The notes under the pieces: model-generated
What the model was told of the DNA's origin: nothing
Database searches by the model: none
The model's input: only the letters and a program-made list of their open reading frames with translations
NCBI GenBank assembly: GCA_018883325.1
Contig: VEQH01000001.1
Span: 1 to 64,000 of the forward strand
Reading direction: 5' to 3'
DNA length: 64,000 bases
Source of the DNA: Flavobacteriales bacterium
GTDB lineage: Bacteria; Bacteroidota; Bacteroidia; Flavobacteriales_D; Crocinitomicaceae
Part shown: in pieces, positions 51,948 through 61,831 of the stretch
How the letters are laid out: the number at the start of each line of letters is the position of its first letter
Numbering within the stretch: position 1 is the stretch's first letter
Position numbers and translations under genes: made by a program

Positions 51948-53272
51948 ACAATTTTCTTTTTCCAATCGTAAAAACGTAAATAAAGCAGGGAGAAAATTCC
52001 CAGTAAAATGAAGTAAATGTATTCCACTGTCCAAATCCAGAACACATCGAAATTCCAAACTTTGATGAATAAATAACAGCAAATGGAATAAATGAAAACG
52101 CAGGTAAATTCAATCAGCATCGAATGCAAGGTGTTTCCGCTACCATGAATGGTTTGAAAATACACCGAACTGAATCCAAAAACGAACACAGAAACGGTAA
52201 TCAAACGCAGAATTTCGGCACTTTTTTGAACGTATATTTCTTCTGGATTGATCATACGAACCATGGCTTCTGGATAGAAAATCGCACCGTGAAAAGTGAA
52301 TAGTAAAAACAATACCGTCATGATTTGAATCTTGCGCTGAATGATGGGGATTTTATCTATTTCGTTGGCACCAATGTACTGCGAAATGTAGGTTTTTGTC
52401 GTTCCTGCAAAGCCCCAAATTGGCACAAAAGCAAGGAAATAAATCGAGCGAATGTTTTGAGAAACCGCCACGTCGAATTGACCTTTTTGTTCGAGCCAAG
52501 TGAAGAAAAGTGTCCACGTTGCTAGCGCAGAAAAACCTTGTAGCATCAGCGGACTTCCAACTTTCAGCAACTCAATCATCGAAGCAATGTTGAAACTGAA
52601 GTACTGAAAAAGCTTGTAAGCACGTCGTTCTTCCGAAAAGAAAAGGTAAACAACTAAAAACAACATTCCCAATCCATCAGCAATTGTAGAAGCCAAAGCT
52701 GCGCCTTCCAATCCCATTTCTGGCATTCCAAGTTCACCGAAAATTAGTCCGTAATCAAGCACAACGTTACTCAAAGCGGTAATGATGGAAGCTACGAGCA
52801 CGACCCACGTTTTTCCTTTGGCTAAAAACAAAGCTTGAATGGAAATCGTCACCATTGCGAAAAAGAGCGCGTAACTTCTAATTTGCACGTATTGTCCTTG
52901 TAACATTGCAATTTTAGCATCCTTGGAATAACTCAAAACAGCGCCGGGCATAATCCAAAACAGCACTGCAAAAAGCAAAATCGCCAGTAAAAAATGAGTG
53001 ATTAGTGAAGTGCCAAATACGCGACCAATTGCGCTAGTGTTTTCTTCCCCAATGCGCCGAGCCATGATGATTTGTGCGCCGTCACCCATTCCGATTAGTG
53101 CCATGTACATCGTTACGTAGAGCAAGCCACCATTTCCAACAGCAACAAAAGCATCCGTCGAATAACGCGCGATAAAAGAAGCATCCGTCAGCAACACAAT
53201 GGACTGAATGAATCCAGAAACCATCATGGGAAGCGCTACTCCAAGAATCGTTTTGTATCGTAAATCAAGCAT
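51944..53272 (-). CDS. MATE-family multidrug efflux transporter
   Basis: A 442-residue protein with about 12 transmembrane helices in two bundles. The N-terminal pattern GVALPMMVSGFIQSIVLLTD and the GMGDGAQIIMARRIGEENT loop are typical of MATE exporters, which expel cationic compounds against sodium or proton gradients. It is encoded between RlmI-like methyltransferase (1-nt TAATG overlap) and fmt (4-nt overlap), a tight three-gene operon. The substrate is not deducible. Confidence 0.9.
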   Translation of the reverse strand: MLDLRYKTILGVALPMMVSGFIQSIVLLTDASFIARYSTDAFVAVGNGGLLYVTMYMALIGMGDGAQIIMARRIGEENTSAIGRVFGTSLITHFLLAILLFAVLFWIMPGAVLSYSKDAKIAMLQGQYVQIRSYALFFAMVTISIQALFLAKGKTWVVLVASIITALSNVVLDYGLIFGELGMPEMGLEGAALASTIADGLGMLFLVVYLFFSEERRAYKLFQYFSFNIASMIELLKVGSPLMLQGFSALATWTLFFTWLEQKGQFDVAVSQNIRSIYFLAFVPIWGFAGTTKTYISQYIGANEIDKIPIIQRKIQIMTVLFLLFTFHGAIFYPEAMVRMINPEEIYVQKSAEILRLITVSVFVFGFSSVYFQTIHGSGNTLHSMLIEFTCVFIYSICCYLFIKVWNFDVFWIWTVEYIYFILLGIFSLLYLRFYDWKKKIV

Positions 53273-54447
53273 TAGTCAACTTGTATAACGAGACCTTTCA
53301 AATATTCGCCTTCTGGGTGAAAAGCATTGATGGGATGATCTGCTGGCTGGTGCAATTGCTCCAAAATACGAACGTTTCTTCCCGATTCAATCGCAGCGGC
53401 AATAACGGTATTCGTAAACAAATATTTATCAACCACTTGCGAGCAAGAGAAGGTAAAAATCAATCCTCCTGGTTTTATTTGTCGAATCGCGTGTGCGTTC
53501 AAACGTTTGTATCCTTGAATCGCTTGGTGGCGTTTTTCGCGGTGTTTTGCAAAAGCAGGCGGATCCAAAACGATGATATCGTAATCTTCTTTCAATTCTT
53601 TCATGTAGTCCATCGCATCGGCAACAATCGAAGCATGCGCCCCTTTGAAGGAATTGATGGCTACGTTCGCTTCGGTCAATTCAATGGCTTTTTTCGAGCT
53701 GTCTAATGAATGGACCAAATCAGCACCTTTGTTCAATGCCTGCAAGCTGAAACCACCTGAATAACAGAAGGTATTCAAGACTTTTTTACCAAAAGCGTAT
53801 TTTCCTAAAAGTGCTCTGTTTTCGCGTTGGTCAATGAAGAAACCTGTTTTTTGTCCTTTCACCCAATCGATTTGGTAATGCACACCATTTTCCATTGCAG
53901 GATGAGGTATTTCGCACGTTCCTAAAATGTATTTGTCTTCTGGCGCAATGCGTTCAGGCAAAGTGTCAGAAGATTTAGAATAAACAGCAGTTAATTTTTC
54001 ACCTAAAACTTTTTTCAGCGCATGGGCAATGAATTCGATTGCGTTGTACATTCCAATTGAATGGCACTGAATCACAGCGACACCATTGTAAAAATCAATG
54101 ATTAATCCTGGCAAACTATCGCCTTCACCGTGACAAATTCTAAAAATGTTATTGTTTTCGTTCAAGAAACCCAACTTCAATCTCAGTTTTACGGCATTTC
54201 CAATTTTTTCATTGAAGAAATCTGCGTCGATGTTTGTTTCTTTAAAACTCAAAATACGCACCGAAATCGTTGCATGTTGAAAGTGTCCAATGGCTAAAAA
54301 TCGACCTTTAAAATCGTGTACTTCTACCACTTCACCATCTTGCAATGCAGTTACATCTGTAAAAATGGCACCTGAAAAAACCCACGGATGATTTCTCAAG
54401 ATGGATTGTTCTTTTCCTTTTCGTATTTGAACGCTTTTGTTATTCAT
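53272..54447 (-). CDS. RlmI-like 23S rRNA methyltransferase
   Basis: A 391-residue SAM-dependent enzyme. The N-terminal PUA domain (about 1-75, including HPWVFSGAIF) is followed by an EEHEY-like strand region and the Rossmann methyltransferase: FCYSGGFSLQALNKGA (motif I), IVLDPPAFAKHR (DPPxF, motif IV). The order matches RlmI, which methylates C1962 of 23S rRNA. First gene of an operon with the MATE pump and fmt. Confidence 0.9.
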   Translation of the reverse strand: MNNKSVQIRKGKEQSILRNHPWVFSGAIFTDVTALQDGEVVEVHDFKGRFLAIGHFQHATISVRILSFKETNIDADFFNEKIGNAVKLRLKLGFLNENNNIFRICHGEGDSLPGLIIDFYNGVAVIQCHSIGMYNAIEFIAHALKKVLGEKLTAVYSKSSDTLPERIAPEDKYILGTCEIPHPAMENGVHYQIDWVKGQKTGFFIDQRENRALLGKYAFGKKVLNTFCYSGGFSLQALNKGADLVHSLDSSKKAIELTEANVAINSFKGAHASIVADAMDYMKELKEDYDIIVLDPPAFAKHREKRHQAIQGYKRLNAHAIRQIKPGGLIFTFSCSQVVDKYLFTNTVIAAAIESGRNVRILEQLHQPADHPINAFHPEGEYLKGLVIQVD

Positions 54448-54471
54448 GTTGCAAAGGTAGTGTTTAGTTGA

Positions 54472-54506
54472 AGTTAAGAGGTAAAAGTTAAAAGATAAAA
54501 GTATAC
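54472..54506. repeat. Heptad array 1 upstream of the RlmI-like gene
   Basis: AGTTAAG, AGGTAAA, AGTTAAA, AGATAAA, AGTATAC in one phase, 25 bp from the start codon. Confidence 0.55.
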
Positions 54507-54534
54507 TGAAACATCGACGAGCTCAGTGTGAAAA

Positions 54535-54597
54535 ATGTAAAATTGAGAATGTAAAATTAAAAGTGAAAAGTTAAGAATTGAGAGTGAAAAGTTGATT
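54535..54597. repeat. Heptad array 2
   Basis: Nine in-phase 7-mers: ATGTAAA, ATTGAGA, ATGTAAA, ATTAAAA, GTGAAAA, GTTAAGA, ATTGAGA, GTGAAAA, GTTGATT. Confidence 0.65.
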
Positions 54598-54795
54598 TCA
54601 CTATGAACAGATCCTAATCTCTCTTCGAAAGAGATTTTATAATTCATGTCTTCGAACCATTATCCTAATCAAAAATTAAGAATTTAGCATCAAAATCCTT
54701 TAAGATTTCTTCGAAAAATTGATTTTACTGTTGATTTTCTTCGGCCCGAAAGTCTAACCAAAAATCAAGCATCCAAAATCAAAAATCACTTTTAT

Positions 54796-55404
54796 TTATT
54801 TCACCTTAAATTCAAACATTTTTTCTCCATTCAAGGTTGCTGTTAAAACATCACCAATTGCAACAGCACCAACGCCTGACGGAGTTCCTGTATAGATTAA
54901 ATCGCCCGTTTTTAAGGTCACGAATTTAGAAACGTAAGCAATCAATTGATCAATCGAAAAAATCATATCAGAAGTTTTACCAACTTGGCGAACTTTACCA
55001 TTTTGAGAGAAGATAAATTCCGTATTTTCAAAATCTATATCTGAAATTTTAACCCACTTCGACGAAATCGGCGCACTGTTGTCGAATGCTTTTGCTTTTT
55101 CCCAAGGTAAGCCCTTTTCTTTGCATTGACTTTGTAAATCCCTTGCTGTGAAATCAATTCCTAACGTGATTTCAGAATAATATTTAGAAGCAAATTTCTC
55201 TTCAATATTTTTTCCAACTTTATCAATTTTCACTACAATTTCACATTCAAAATGAAGGTCTTGAGTGAAGTTTGGATAGTAAAAATCACCTTCTTTTAAT
55301 AAAGCAACATCTGGCTTCATGAAAAAAATAGGTTCAGTTGGAACAGCGCTTTTCATCTCTTTTGCGTGTTCAGCGTAATTTCTTCCGATGCAAATTATCT
55401 TCAT
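54796..55404 (-). CDS. Fumarylacetoacetate hydrolase-family protein
   Basis: A 202-residue FAH-fold enzyme. It has the family start KIICIGRNYAEHAKE, metal ligands in LHFECEIVVKI (two Glu) and GIDFTARDLQ (Asp), and the C-terminal GDLIYTGTPSGVG. Family members hydrolyse or decarboxylate beta-dicarbonyl acids such as fumarylpyruvate, acylpyruvate or oxaloacetate. It may support the homogentisate pathway at the left of the window, but it is the short bacterial form and is not linked to it. The start overlaps the exonuclease stop (ATGA). Confidence 0.88.
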   Translation of the reverse strand: MKIICIGRNYAEHAKEMKSAVPTEPIFFMKPDVALLKEGDFYYPNFTQDLHFECEIVVKIDKVGKNIEEKFASKYYSEITLGIDFTARDLQSQCKEKGLPWEKAKAFDNSAPISSKWVKISDIDFENTEFIFSQNGKVRQVGKTSDMIFSIDQLIAYVSKFVTLKTGDLIYTGTPSGVGAVAIGDVLTATLNGEKMFEFKVK

Positions 55405-56261
55405 TTGGAATTGAATTTATTTTTTAAACTTTCTAAACTGTTTTCTGTGATAGGAGTGTCTTTTTTCTCGGCTTCTTTGATTTTTTCCATTTCTCGACGC
55501 AAACATTCTTTGGTGTATCGTGGAAAATCTGTTTGATCAGAAGTCATCCAACCAAAATAACCAGGTTCAATTTTACTAACTTCTTTGATGGTTTTGCCCT
55601 TGTGTTTCCCGAAATTATAAACAGCTTCTCCTTTTTCATTTTTCGCCAATCGACCCGCTAAGTCAATCAATTCAAAAGTTCCAGCGCGCGAAAACTCAGC
55701 TAAACTCATTACGTCTGTTTTACTTTTTAACTCAGGTGTTTCTTTGTAACGTTCCAATTGCGCAAGAAAAACATCCAAAGTTGCTTGCGTATCATACAAA
55801 GCATCGTGTGCATTTTTCATTTCTTCTCCACAATAAAATTTGTAAGCCGCAGCAAGTGTTCTTTGCTCCATTTTGTGAAAAATGTTTTGAATATCTATGA
55901 ATTTACGAAAGGAAAAATCGAAGTTGATTCCAACTCTCAAAAACTCTTCTGCTAAAACAGGAATGTCAAACTTATTGGAATTATAACCAGCCAAATCTGC
56001 ATCGCCAATAAATTCAATCAACTCAGGAGCAAACTGACTAAAAGTAGGTTTGTCTTGGATTAATTCATTTGAAACTCCATGAATATCAATCACTTCTTGA
56101 GGAATAATCATTTCTGGATTTATCAGTTGATTTAATTCCGTTCGCTCACCTGAAGGATTCAATTTAATTATCGCGATTTGAACGATTCTGTCGGTATTTA
56201 TTTGAAGTCCTGTGGTTTCCAAATCAAATACACACAGCGATTTTGTAAGTTGTAAATTCAT
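55401..56261 (-). CDS. DnaQ-like 3'-5' exonuclease
   Basis: A 286-residue DEDDh exonuclease. Motif Exo I is FDLETTGL (D, E near residues 13-15), Exo II GYNSNKFDIPVL, Exo III HDALYDTQAT. The C-terminal 80 residues contain FGKHKGKTIKEVSKIEPGYF, a short domain that often follows such exonucleases in Bacteroidota. It could proofread or trim nucleic acids; it is not the polymerase III epsilon subunit by context alone. First gene of a pair with the FAH-family gene. Confidence 0.87.
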   Translation of the reverse strand: MNLQLTKSLCVFDLETTGLQINTDRIVQIAIIKLNPSGERTELNQLINPEMIIPQEVIDIHGVSNELIQDKPTFSQFAPELIEFIGDADLAGYNSNKFDIPVLAEEFLRVGINFDFSFRKFIDIQNIFHKMEQRTLAAAYKFYCGEEMKNAHDALYDTQATLDVFLAQLERYKETPELKSKTDVMSLAEFSRAGTFELIDLAGRLAKNEKGEAVYNFGKHKGKTIKEVSKIEPGYFGWMTSDQTDFPRYTKECLRREMEKIKEAEKKDTPITENSLESLKNKFNSK

Positions 56262-56552
56262 AGTTTAAAAGTAATAAATACTTTGATTTTGGTGGGGAAT
56301 AATTTATTAAAAGTTGAGGTTTGGTTGGAGCAATACGGTTAAGGTTAAGAATGTTATTGTGAAATAGTTTGCAAGCTTTTCTTTTGTATTCTAGAAAATT
56401 AGAATTGGCTTTGATTGCGATTTTTAGCTTAATTCAATTTTTGAATTCCAAAATCAAGTAATATTACCTATTGCACAGCATGTTAAAAGTCCTTAAATTG
56501 CACTTTATTTAAACCTCAACGGAGGAAGTTTCTTACTTAATCTATCTACAAC
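56262..56552. other. Divergent promoter region
   Basis: 291 bp between the exonuclease gene and the large secreted protein. GGAGGAAG at 56521-56528 is a rare Shine-Dalgarno-like stretch but lies 25 bp from the ATG. Nothing else is clear. Confidence 0.3.
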
Positions 56553-59500
56553 ATGAGAACTATTTTTGTTTATTTCGCATTGCTTACCTCCTTTTTAGGG
56601 TTTTCTCAGACTCCTTTTCCTCAACAAGAAATTCAATATTCACCTGGTGGGATATTTGATACGGTTTTTGATAATTATGGGAATAAATTTCTTCTTAAAG
56701 ACCTTAAAATTAATACAGACCCATCATCTGCTACAAAAACAGTAACTTTTAATGATTGTAATAGTGGTTATTTTAAATTGTATTACGAAGAAGATTCTGG
56801 TTTCGATTTAGAATTTGATTCAGATCATATTCAAAGAAGAGCTGTTTTATGTCAGTTATTTTATGATATGTCTCAATTTGTAGTACCTGTAAATCCAAGT
56901 ACTTCTGTTAATATATGGATTAGAAAATTCGATAATAGCGATGTTCCACCTTCAGTAGCTTTAGCTTATGCATCATCCTTAAATTTAATAGCTCCTATAT
57001 CAAATACATCATTAGGGGGCGGAATTACAGATAATACAATGTGGCAAACAATAAATTCAGGAACAGATCCTTTTCTTGATTATACGAATCCAATTTCTGC
57101 ACAAGGTTCGGCTCCATTCTACCATGGTGTTATCGCATTTAATTTTAATTATTCATGGTTAACAGATTTAACAATATCAAATACTGGTAACTTATATGAT
57201 TTATATACAGTTGGTTTACATGAAGTAACTCATGCTTTAGGTTTGGGAACTTTAATCAATCAAAATGGTCAATCAAATTTTGGGGGGGGTTATTCTTATT
57301 ATTCACGTTATGACAAATTTTTACAAACTACATCTGGAACAAATGTAATATCAAATTCAGGAGCATGTGGTAGCATGTATGGTTTTAGTTTTAATCCATT
57401 CCTCAATTTGTCGGTTTTAACAAGTAATGGAGTTAATTGTTCAACATCTAATTTAATTAAATTCGGAGGTAATGTAAACCAAAATGTTTATACTAGTTCA
57501 AGTTTTCAGGATGGCACTTCTTTAAGTCATTTAGAAGATCAATGCCATTTACCTAACGCTCAGGCCGATGATTCTTATTATGTTATGTCTAATTCAAGTG
57601 GTTTGTTTATTAAACGATTTCTCAAACCTGAGGAAAGGCAATTACTTTGTGATCTCGGATATAAGTTGAATTTTGTTTACGGAAATACTACAAACTCAAC
57701 TTATAAGGATTATGGCTCCAGTATTTGTGGTGGTAATCAGATAGTAGGCGTTAATGATGGCATTACACTTAATGTTTCAGGAAATTCTTACACATATATT
57801 GTAAATACCAATAGTAATGTGCCAGTAAGTATTTCAACATTTCTAGATAATGACTATAACCCAAATTCTCAATCATTAACTTACGAATGTCCACAAAGTG
57901 TTTATGGATTAGGGACAGTAACAAGTATTAATGCAACAACAATTGAATACTTACCAAATAATACTGGAAGTGGAGTAGATTTAATAAGATATATCCCTAT
58001 TGTAAATGGTCAAAAAGGTAACATCACTTATATTTATATATATGTTAAAAATGGTAACTGTTCGCCTCTCGATGCTTGTAATGAATACGTTAACAATGGT
58101 GGTTTTGAAAATTCTAGTGGTAGTTCATGTTTGTGGACTGTAAATTGTTGGAGTAGTTATTCACAAACACCAGATTTATTTGGTGCTAATTCTTGTCCAT
58201 TTCCTGAACAAATCTTGCCTACTTCGTACTCTATTCCCTCGTCGTATACATGGAATCCTTTAAATGGAAACAATAAGTTTGTTGGATTGTATGGTGAAGC
58301 GATTCAACAGTTTGGTGTTGAAGGAATTCAGAACAATTTAAAAACGCCGTTAATTCCTGGAGAAAACTACATTTTATCTTTCAGAGCAAAGGTTGCAAAT
58401 AATTATTTTGCATCTTTTAATTATGCCTCTAAGATTATCTTTTATGGCTCAAACAACTCGATGATAAGTTCCTCTCCAGTAATTAGTGCATTACCGCCAC
58501 CATTTGTTCAATTAGCCCCCCCCCAATTGGTCCCATTTAATAACGATTGGAATTATTTTCAGATTCCTTTTAATTTTTCTTCAAATAATAATAACAACCC
58601 ATCCAATTTTATTAATTATCTAACCATTTTAAATGGAGCTTTTTTAACAAACGAAAATTCCTATGTATATATAGATGATATATCAATTGTTAAAGCAAAT
58701 GATCAAATTACATTTACCCCTCCATCAACTGTCTGTATTTCTCAAAATTTGAATTTACAGGACTATACAAATATACAAGGGGGAATATTCAGTGGTTCAG
58801 GAGTAAGCGGAACAACTTTTAATCCAGGAATAGCAGGACTAGGGACACATCAGATTACTTATTCATATTCAGATAATATGAATTGTGTTACAAATATTTC
58901 TGCTATTATAACCGTAAATATTTTACCAATAGCTAGTATCACCGGTAATAATACAGTTTGTGTCGGTTCAAATTCAACATTAACTGCTTCAGGAGGTGGA
59001 ACTTATTCTTGGTCGAACGGAGCAACTTCTTCAGTAATAACTATTTCACCAACTACTACTACAAACTATATTGTTACAGTTACAAATTGCGGTTCTACAG
59101 TTATAAGTAGCATCACAATAAACTGCGACCAAAATACTGCATGCTGTTCTACTCCTGATATTACTATACCAAGTAATTCTTTTAGTATATCCTATGGGTC
59201 AAATATTTCTAATTCAACAATTAAAATACAAGGTGATTTTACAATAAATTCAAATATATCATTATCTAATTGCATGCTTCGGATGGCACCAAATGCTAGA
59301 ATCATTGTAAATCAAGGTAAAACACTTAATTTAACTTCTTGTAAACTTTATTCATGCACTGAAATGTGGCAAGGAATTATTGTATTGCCTGGTGGAATAT
59401 TAAATATGTCAGGAACCCGAATTGAAGATGCACTTGAAGCCGTATCATCCTCTCATGTTGGTGGTTTAACAACATCGATAATTATAAATAGTTGTACTTT

Positions 59501-61829
59501 CAATAAAAATAAAACAGGAATTTATCTCCAAGGTTTTACAAACATGCCAAACATTTTGAATGGAACAAACTCTACATTTGACTGTACTGCAGCAGGTTCT
59601 CTAACCTCAAATACTAATTTCTTAAAAGCTCCTCACTTAGGTCAAAAATCACACTATGGTATATATCTATTTAAAGTTAATGGACTAACAGTTGGTGGTG
59701 CAACATTACCAAATATATTTCAAAATCTAGAAGTAGGTATATATGTTAAAAGTGGAGACAATATTAGCATTGTCAAAAATAACTTTATGAACATTAATTC
59801 TGTCTGTCCAGTTTCAGGCGCTTGTACATCTACAACAATAAAAGGGTGGGGGATTTATGCTGATAATGTTGACAATATAACAATTGGAAATCCTACAAGC
59901 ACTGTATTAGGAAATTCTTTTACAAATTCTTACAATGGGATTGGAATAGAGGGTTGTCCAAAATTCGCGATTCATCGAAACACATTTAGTAACATCACCA
60001 CTCCTGCCGTTCAAAGTGGGATGATTCCAATAGATTTTAGTACTGCTTACTGTATTTCAGTTAAAAATTATGCAGGAAGTACTTTAGCAAATAACGTGAT
60101 TCAAAATAATACTTTTACAACTTTTGAAAATGGTTTGTTATACAAGAACAATTTATCTAATAGTTTAAATATCAATAATAATATTTGGTCATCCTTTAAT
60201 TCTCTTGATGCCACAGCTATCAACATATTAGATAATCCAATACAAACGATTTCTATTTTAAAAAATGTATTTAATAACTTAACTACACAAACTGGTAAAA
60301 ATGCAATTAAAGTTGAAAATGTAAGCGTAGGTATTGGTATTGGTCAATCGCTTTTGATTTCTCAAAACACCATCAGAAATGTAAATAAAGGAATATGGAT
60401 AACAAACTATAACAGTCCTCAAATTATTGACCATAATTCAAATTTGTATAGTATTGGTTCAGCACCTACAGGTACTCGTGCTGGAATTTATTTCCCTGCT
60501 ACTTTAACAGGTGCTACTGTGCTTAATGCAAACGCTGGAATACACATAAATAACTGTCCAAGTGCAACAATTAGCAATAATACGATTGAACGGACTAATT
60601 ATACAGCAATCGCTCCAGCACCATTAGCGGCAAACCAATTCAATTTACAGTTTGGAATTTCGGTTGGTACTTCTTGTACTGGAACACAAGTTTCAAATAA
60701 TGTTATAAAACTAATGGGTTCTGGTATTTACTACTTTGGAAATACACCTATTTCTCTTAAATGTAACAATATGGTGAACAACTCAACTGGTTTATGGCTA
60801 AACGGACAAATTGGACAGCAAGGTACAGTTAGTGCACCTCAAGATAATAAATGGACAATTCCAACGGGATATATAGGTGTTAGAAGAAATGGAAATCCAA
60901 ACATTACATCCTCACCAGTATTTTTCACAAGGGCGCTTTTCAATTCTTCTCCAACTGTTACGTCTCAATTTATGCCAAATACCAATACTCAAATGATACC
61001 TCCATTTGCAGCCAATCCTCCTGCTCCCCAACTTTCTACAATAAATGCTGCAAACTTATGTTTTATCAGTGCTCCTCCTCCTGCAGGTTTGGTGCAAATA
61101 GTAAATGAAGAAGGTGAATATAGCTATTTACCTGAGGAAGAATTAAAAACCTTAGATGTAGATTTGTATAAAACTTTAAAAATAAATCCTGATTTCTACG
61201 ACCAAAGCACCTTTGAAGGACTAGAAATTCAAGAATTTATTGACAGTGTAGAACTAAGTAATTCCGCAAAAATCTACCAATACGAAGAAAAACTAAGCGA
61301 AAAAGATACATTAGGCGCAAAAGAATTGATGGCATTATTTGAAGCGTATTCCGATGTCGAATTGAATTATAAAAGAGTTTATGAAATTTATAACCGCTCG
61401 TGGTTGGAAAAAGAAATTGAATTCACCGCAGAGGATAGTTTGGTTTTGAGCGAAATAGCGTACCTTTCTCCAAGAGTTGCAGGGAATGCAGTTTATACAG
61501 CTCGTGTTTTACTTGGTCTTATGATAATTGATACAGAAACTTATTCCGCAAAATCTTCTCAAATCAATACATCAAATGAAAACTCTGATTTGAGAATTTA
61601 TCCAAATCCTAGTAGTGATTTTTTTAATTACTTCTTACCTTTGAAAGAAGAGGATAAAGGAACTATTTCAATAATAGATATTAGTGGAAAAGAAATTCAA
61701 ACTTGGTCTGCTGATTACTCAACAGATGAAGGCACTTTGGATATCCAAAGGTATGCTAAGGGAGTATACTTCTTCGAATTAACCATCAATGGCAATCAAA
61801 AATTGGTCAAAAAATTAATAGTTAAATAA
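56553..61829 (+). CDS. Giant T9SS cargo: metalloprotease-like, adhesive and beta-helix domains
   Basis: A 1758-residue secreted protein with a signal peptide (ending LTSFLGFSQ). Residues about 20-400 hold a zinc-metalloprotease-like signature, HEVTHALGLG (His223, Glu224, His227). About 520-720 looks like a carbohydrate-binding domain opening CNEYVNNGGFENSSG. An Ig-like/PKD-type stretch with SGGGTYSWSNGATSS follows (about 800-850). Then come roughly 450 residues of right-handed beta-helix repeats rich in Asn (NNTFTTFENG, SNNVIKLMGSGIYY). The tail is a type A sorting domain (LRIYPNPSSDFFN ... NGNQKLVKKLIVK). The third zinc ligand is not obvious, so protease activity is uncertain. Confidence 0.85.
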   Translation: MRTIFVYFALLTSFLGFSQTPFPQQEIQYSPGGIFDTVFDNYGNKFLLKDLKINTDPSSATKTVTFNDCNSGYFKLYYEEDSGFDLEFDSDHIQRRAVLCQLFYDMSQFVVPVNPSTSVNIWIRKFDNSDVPPSVALAYASSLNLIAPISNTSLGGGITDNTMWQTINSGTDPFLDYTNPISAQGSAPFYHGVIAFNFNYSWLTDLTISNTGNLYDLYTVGLHEVTHALGLGTLINQNGQSNFGGGYSYYSRYDKFLQTTSGTNVISNSGACGSMYGFSFNPFLNLSVLTSNGVNCSTSNLIKFGGNVNQNVYTSSSFQDGTSLSHLEDQCHLPNAQADDSYYVMSNSSGLFIKRFLKPEERQLLCDLGYKLNFVYGNTTNSTYKDYGSSICGGNQIVGVNDGITLNVSGNSYTYIVNTNSNVPVSISTFLDNDYNPNSQSLTYECPQSVYGLGTVTSINATTIEYLPNNTGSGVDLIRYIPIVNGQKGNITYIYIYVKNGNCSPLDACNEYVNNGGFENSSGSSCLWTVNCWSSYSQTPDLFGANSCPFPEQILPTSYSIPSSYTWNPLNGNNKFVGLYGEAIQQFGVEGIQNNLKTPLIPGENYILSFRAKVANNYFASFNYASKIIFYGSNNSMISSSPVISALPPPFVQLAPPQLVPFNNDWNYFQIPFNFSSNNNNNPSNFINYLTILNGAFLTNENSYVYIDDISIVKANDQITFTPPSTVCISQNLNLQDYTNIQGGIFSGSGVSGTTFNPGIAGLGTHQITYSYSDNMNCVTNISAIITVNILPIASITGNNTVCVGSNSTLTASGGGTYSWSNGATSSVITISPTTTTNYIVTVTNCGSTVISSITINCDQNTACCSTPDITIPSNSFSISYGSNISNSTIKIQGDFTINSNISLSNCMLRMAPNARIIVNQGKTLNLTSCKLYSCTEMWQGIIVLPGGILNMSGTRIEDALEAVSSSHVGGLTTSIIINSCTFNKNKTGIYLQGFTNMPNILNGTNSTFDCTAAGSLTSNTNFLKAPHLGQKSHYGIYLFKVNGLTVGGATLPNIFQNLEVGIYVKSGDNISIVKNNFMNINSVCPVSGACTSTTIKGWGIYADNVDNITIGNPTSTVLGNSFTNSYNGIGIEGCPKFAIHRNTFSNITTPAVQSGMIPIDFSTAYCISVKNYAGSTLANNVIQNNTFTTFENGLLYKNNLSNSLNINNNIWSSFNSLDATAINILDNPIQTISILKNVFNNLTTQTGKNAIKVENVSVGIGIGQSLLISQNTIRNVNKGIWITNYNSPQIIDHNSNLYSIGSAPTGTRAGIYFPATLTGATVLNANAGIHINNCPSATISNNTIERTNYTAIAPAPLAANQFNLQFGISVGTSCTGTQVSNNVIKLMGSGIYYFGNTPISLKCNNMVNNSTGLWLNGQIGQQGTVSAPQDNKWTIPTGYIGVRRNGNPNITSSPVFFTRALFNSSPTVTSQFMPNTNTQMIPPFAANPPAPQLSTINAANLCFISAPPPAGLVQIVNEEGEYSYLPEEELKTLDVDLYKTLKINPDFYDQSTFEGLEIQEFIDSVELSNSAKIYQYEEKLSEKDTLGAKELMALFEAYSDVELNYKRVYEIYNRSWLEKEIEFTAEDSLVLSEIAYLSPRVAGNAVYTARVLLGLMIIDTETYSAKSSQINTSNENSDLRIYPNPSSDFFNYFLPLKEEDKGTISIIDISGKEIQTWSADYSTDEGTLDIQRYAKGVYFFELTINGNQKLVKKLIVK

Positions 61830-61831
61830 AA

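Larger units (their letters stand above)
54448..54795. other. Gene-free spacer with heptad arrays
   Basis: 348 bp. It contains two period-7 arrays, a degenerate hairpin element between them (TCGACGAGCTC at about 54513) and AT-rich DNA to the FAH-family stop codon. No gene. Confidence 0.5.

Noticed and set aside
51948-52082. Longer start for fmt
   Set aside because: The extra 45 residues are the end of the MATE gene in another frame; the ATGA overlap and the RVVFMGTPEF motif place the start at 51947.
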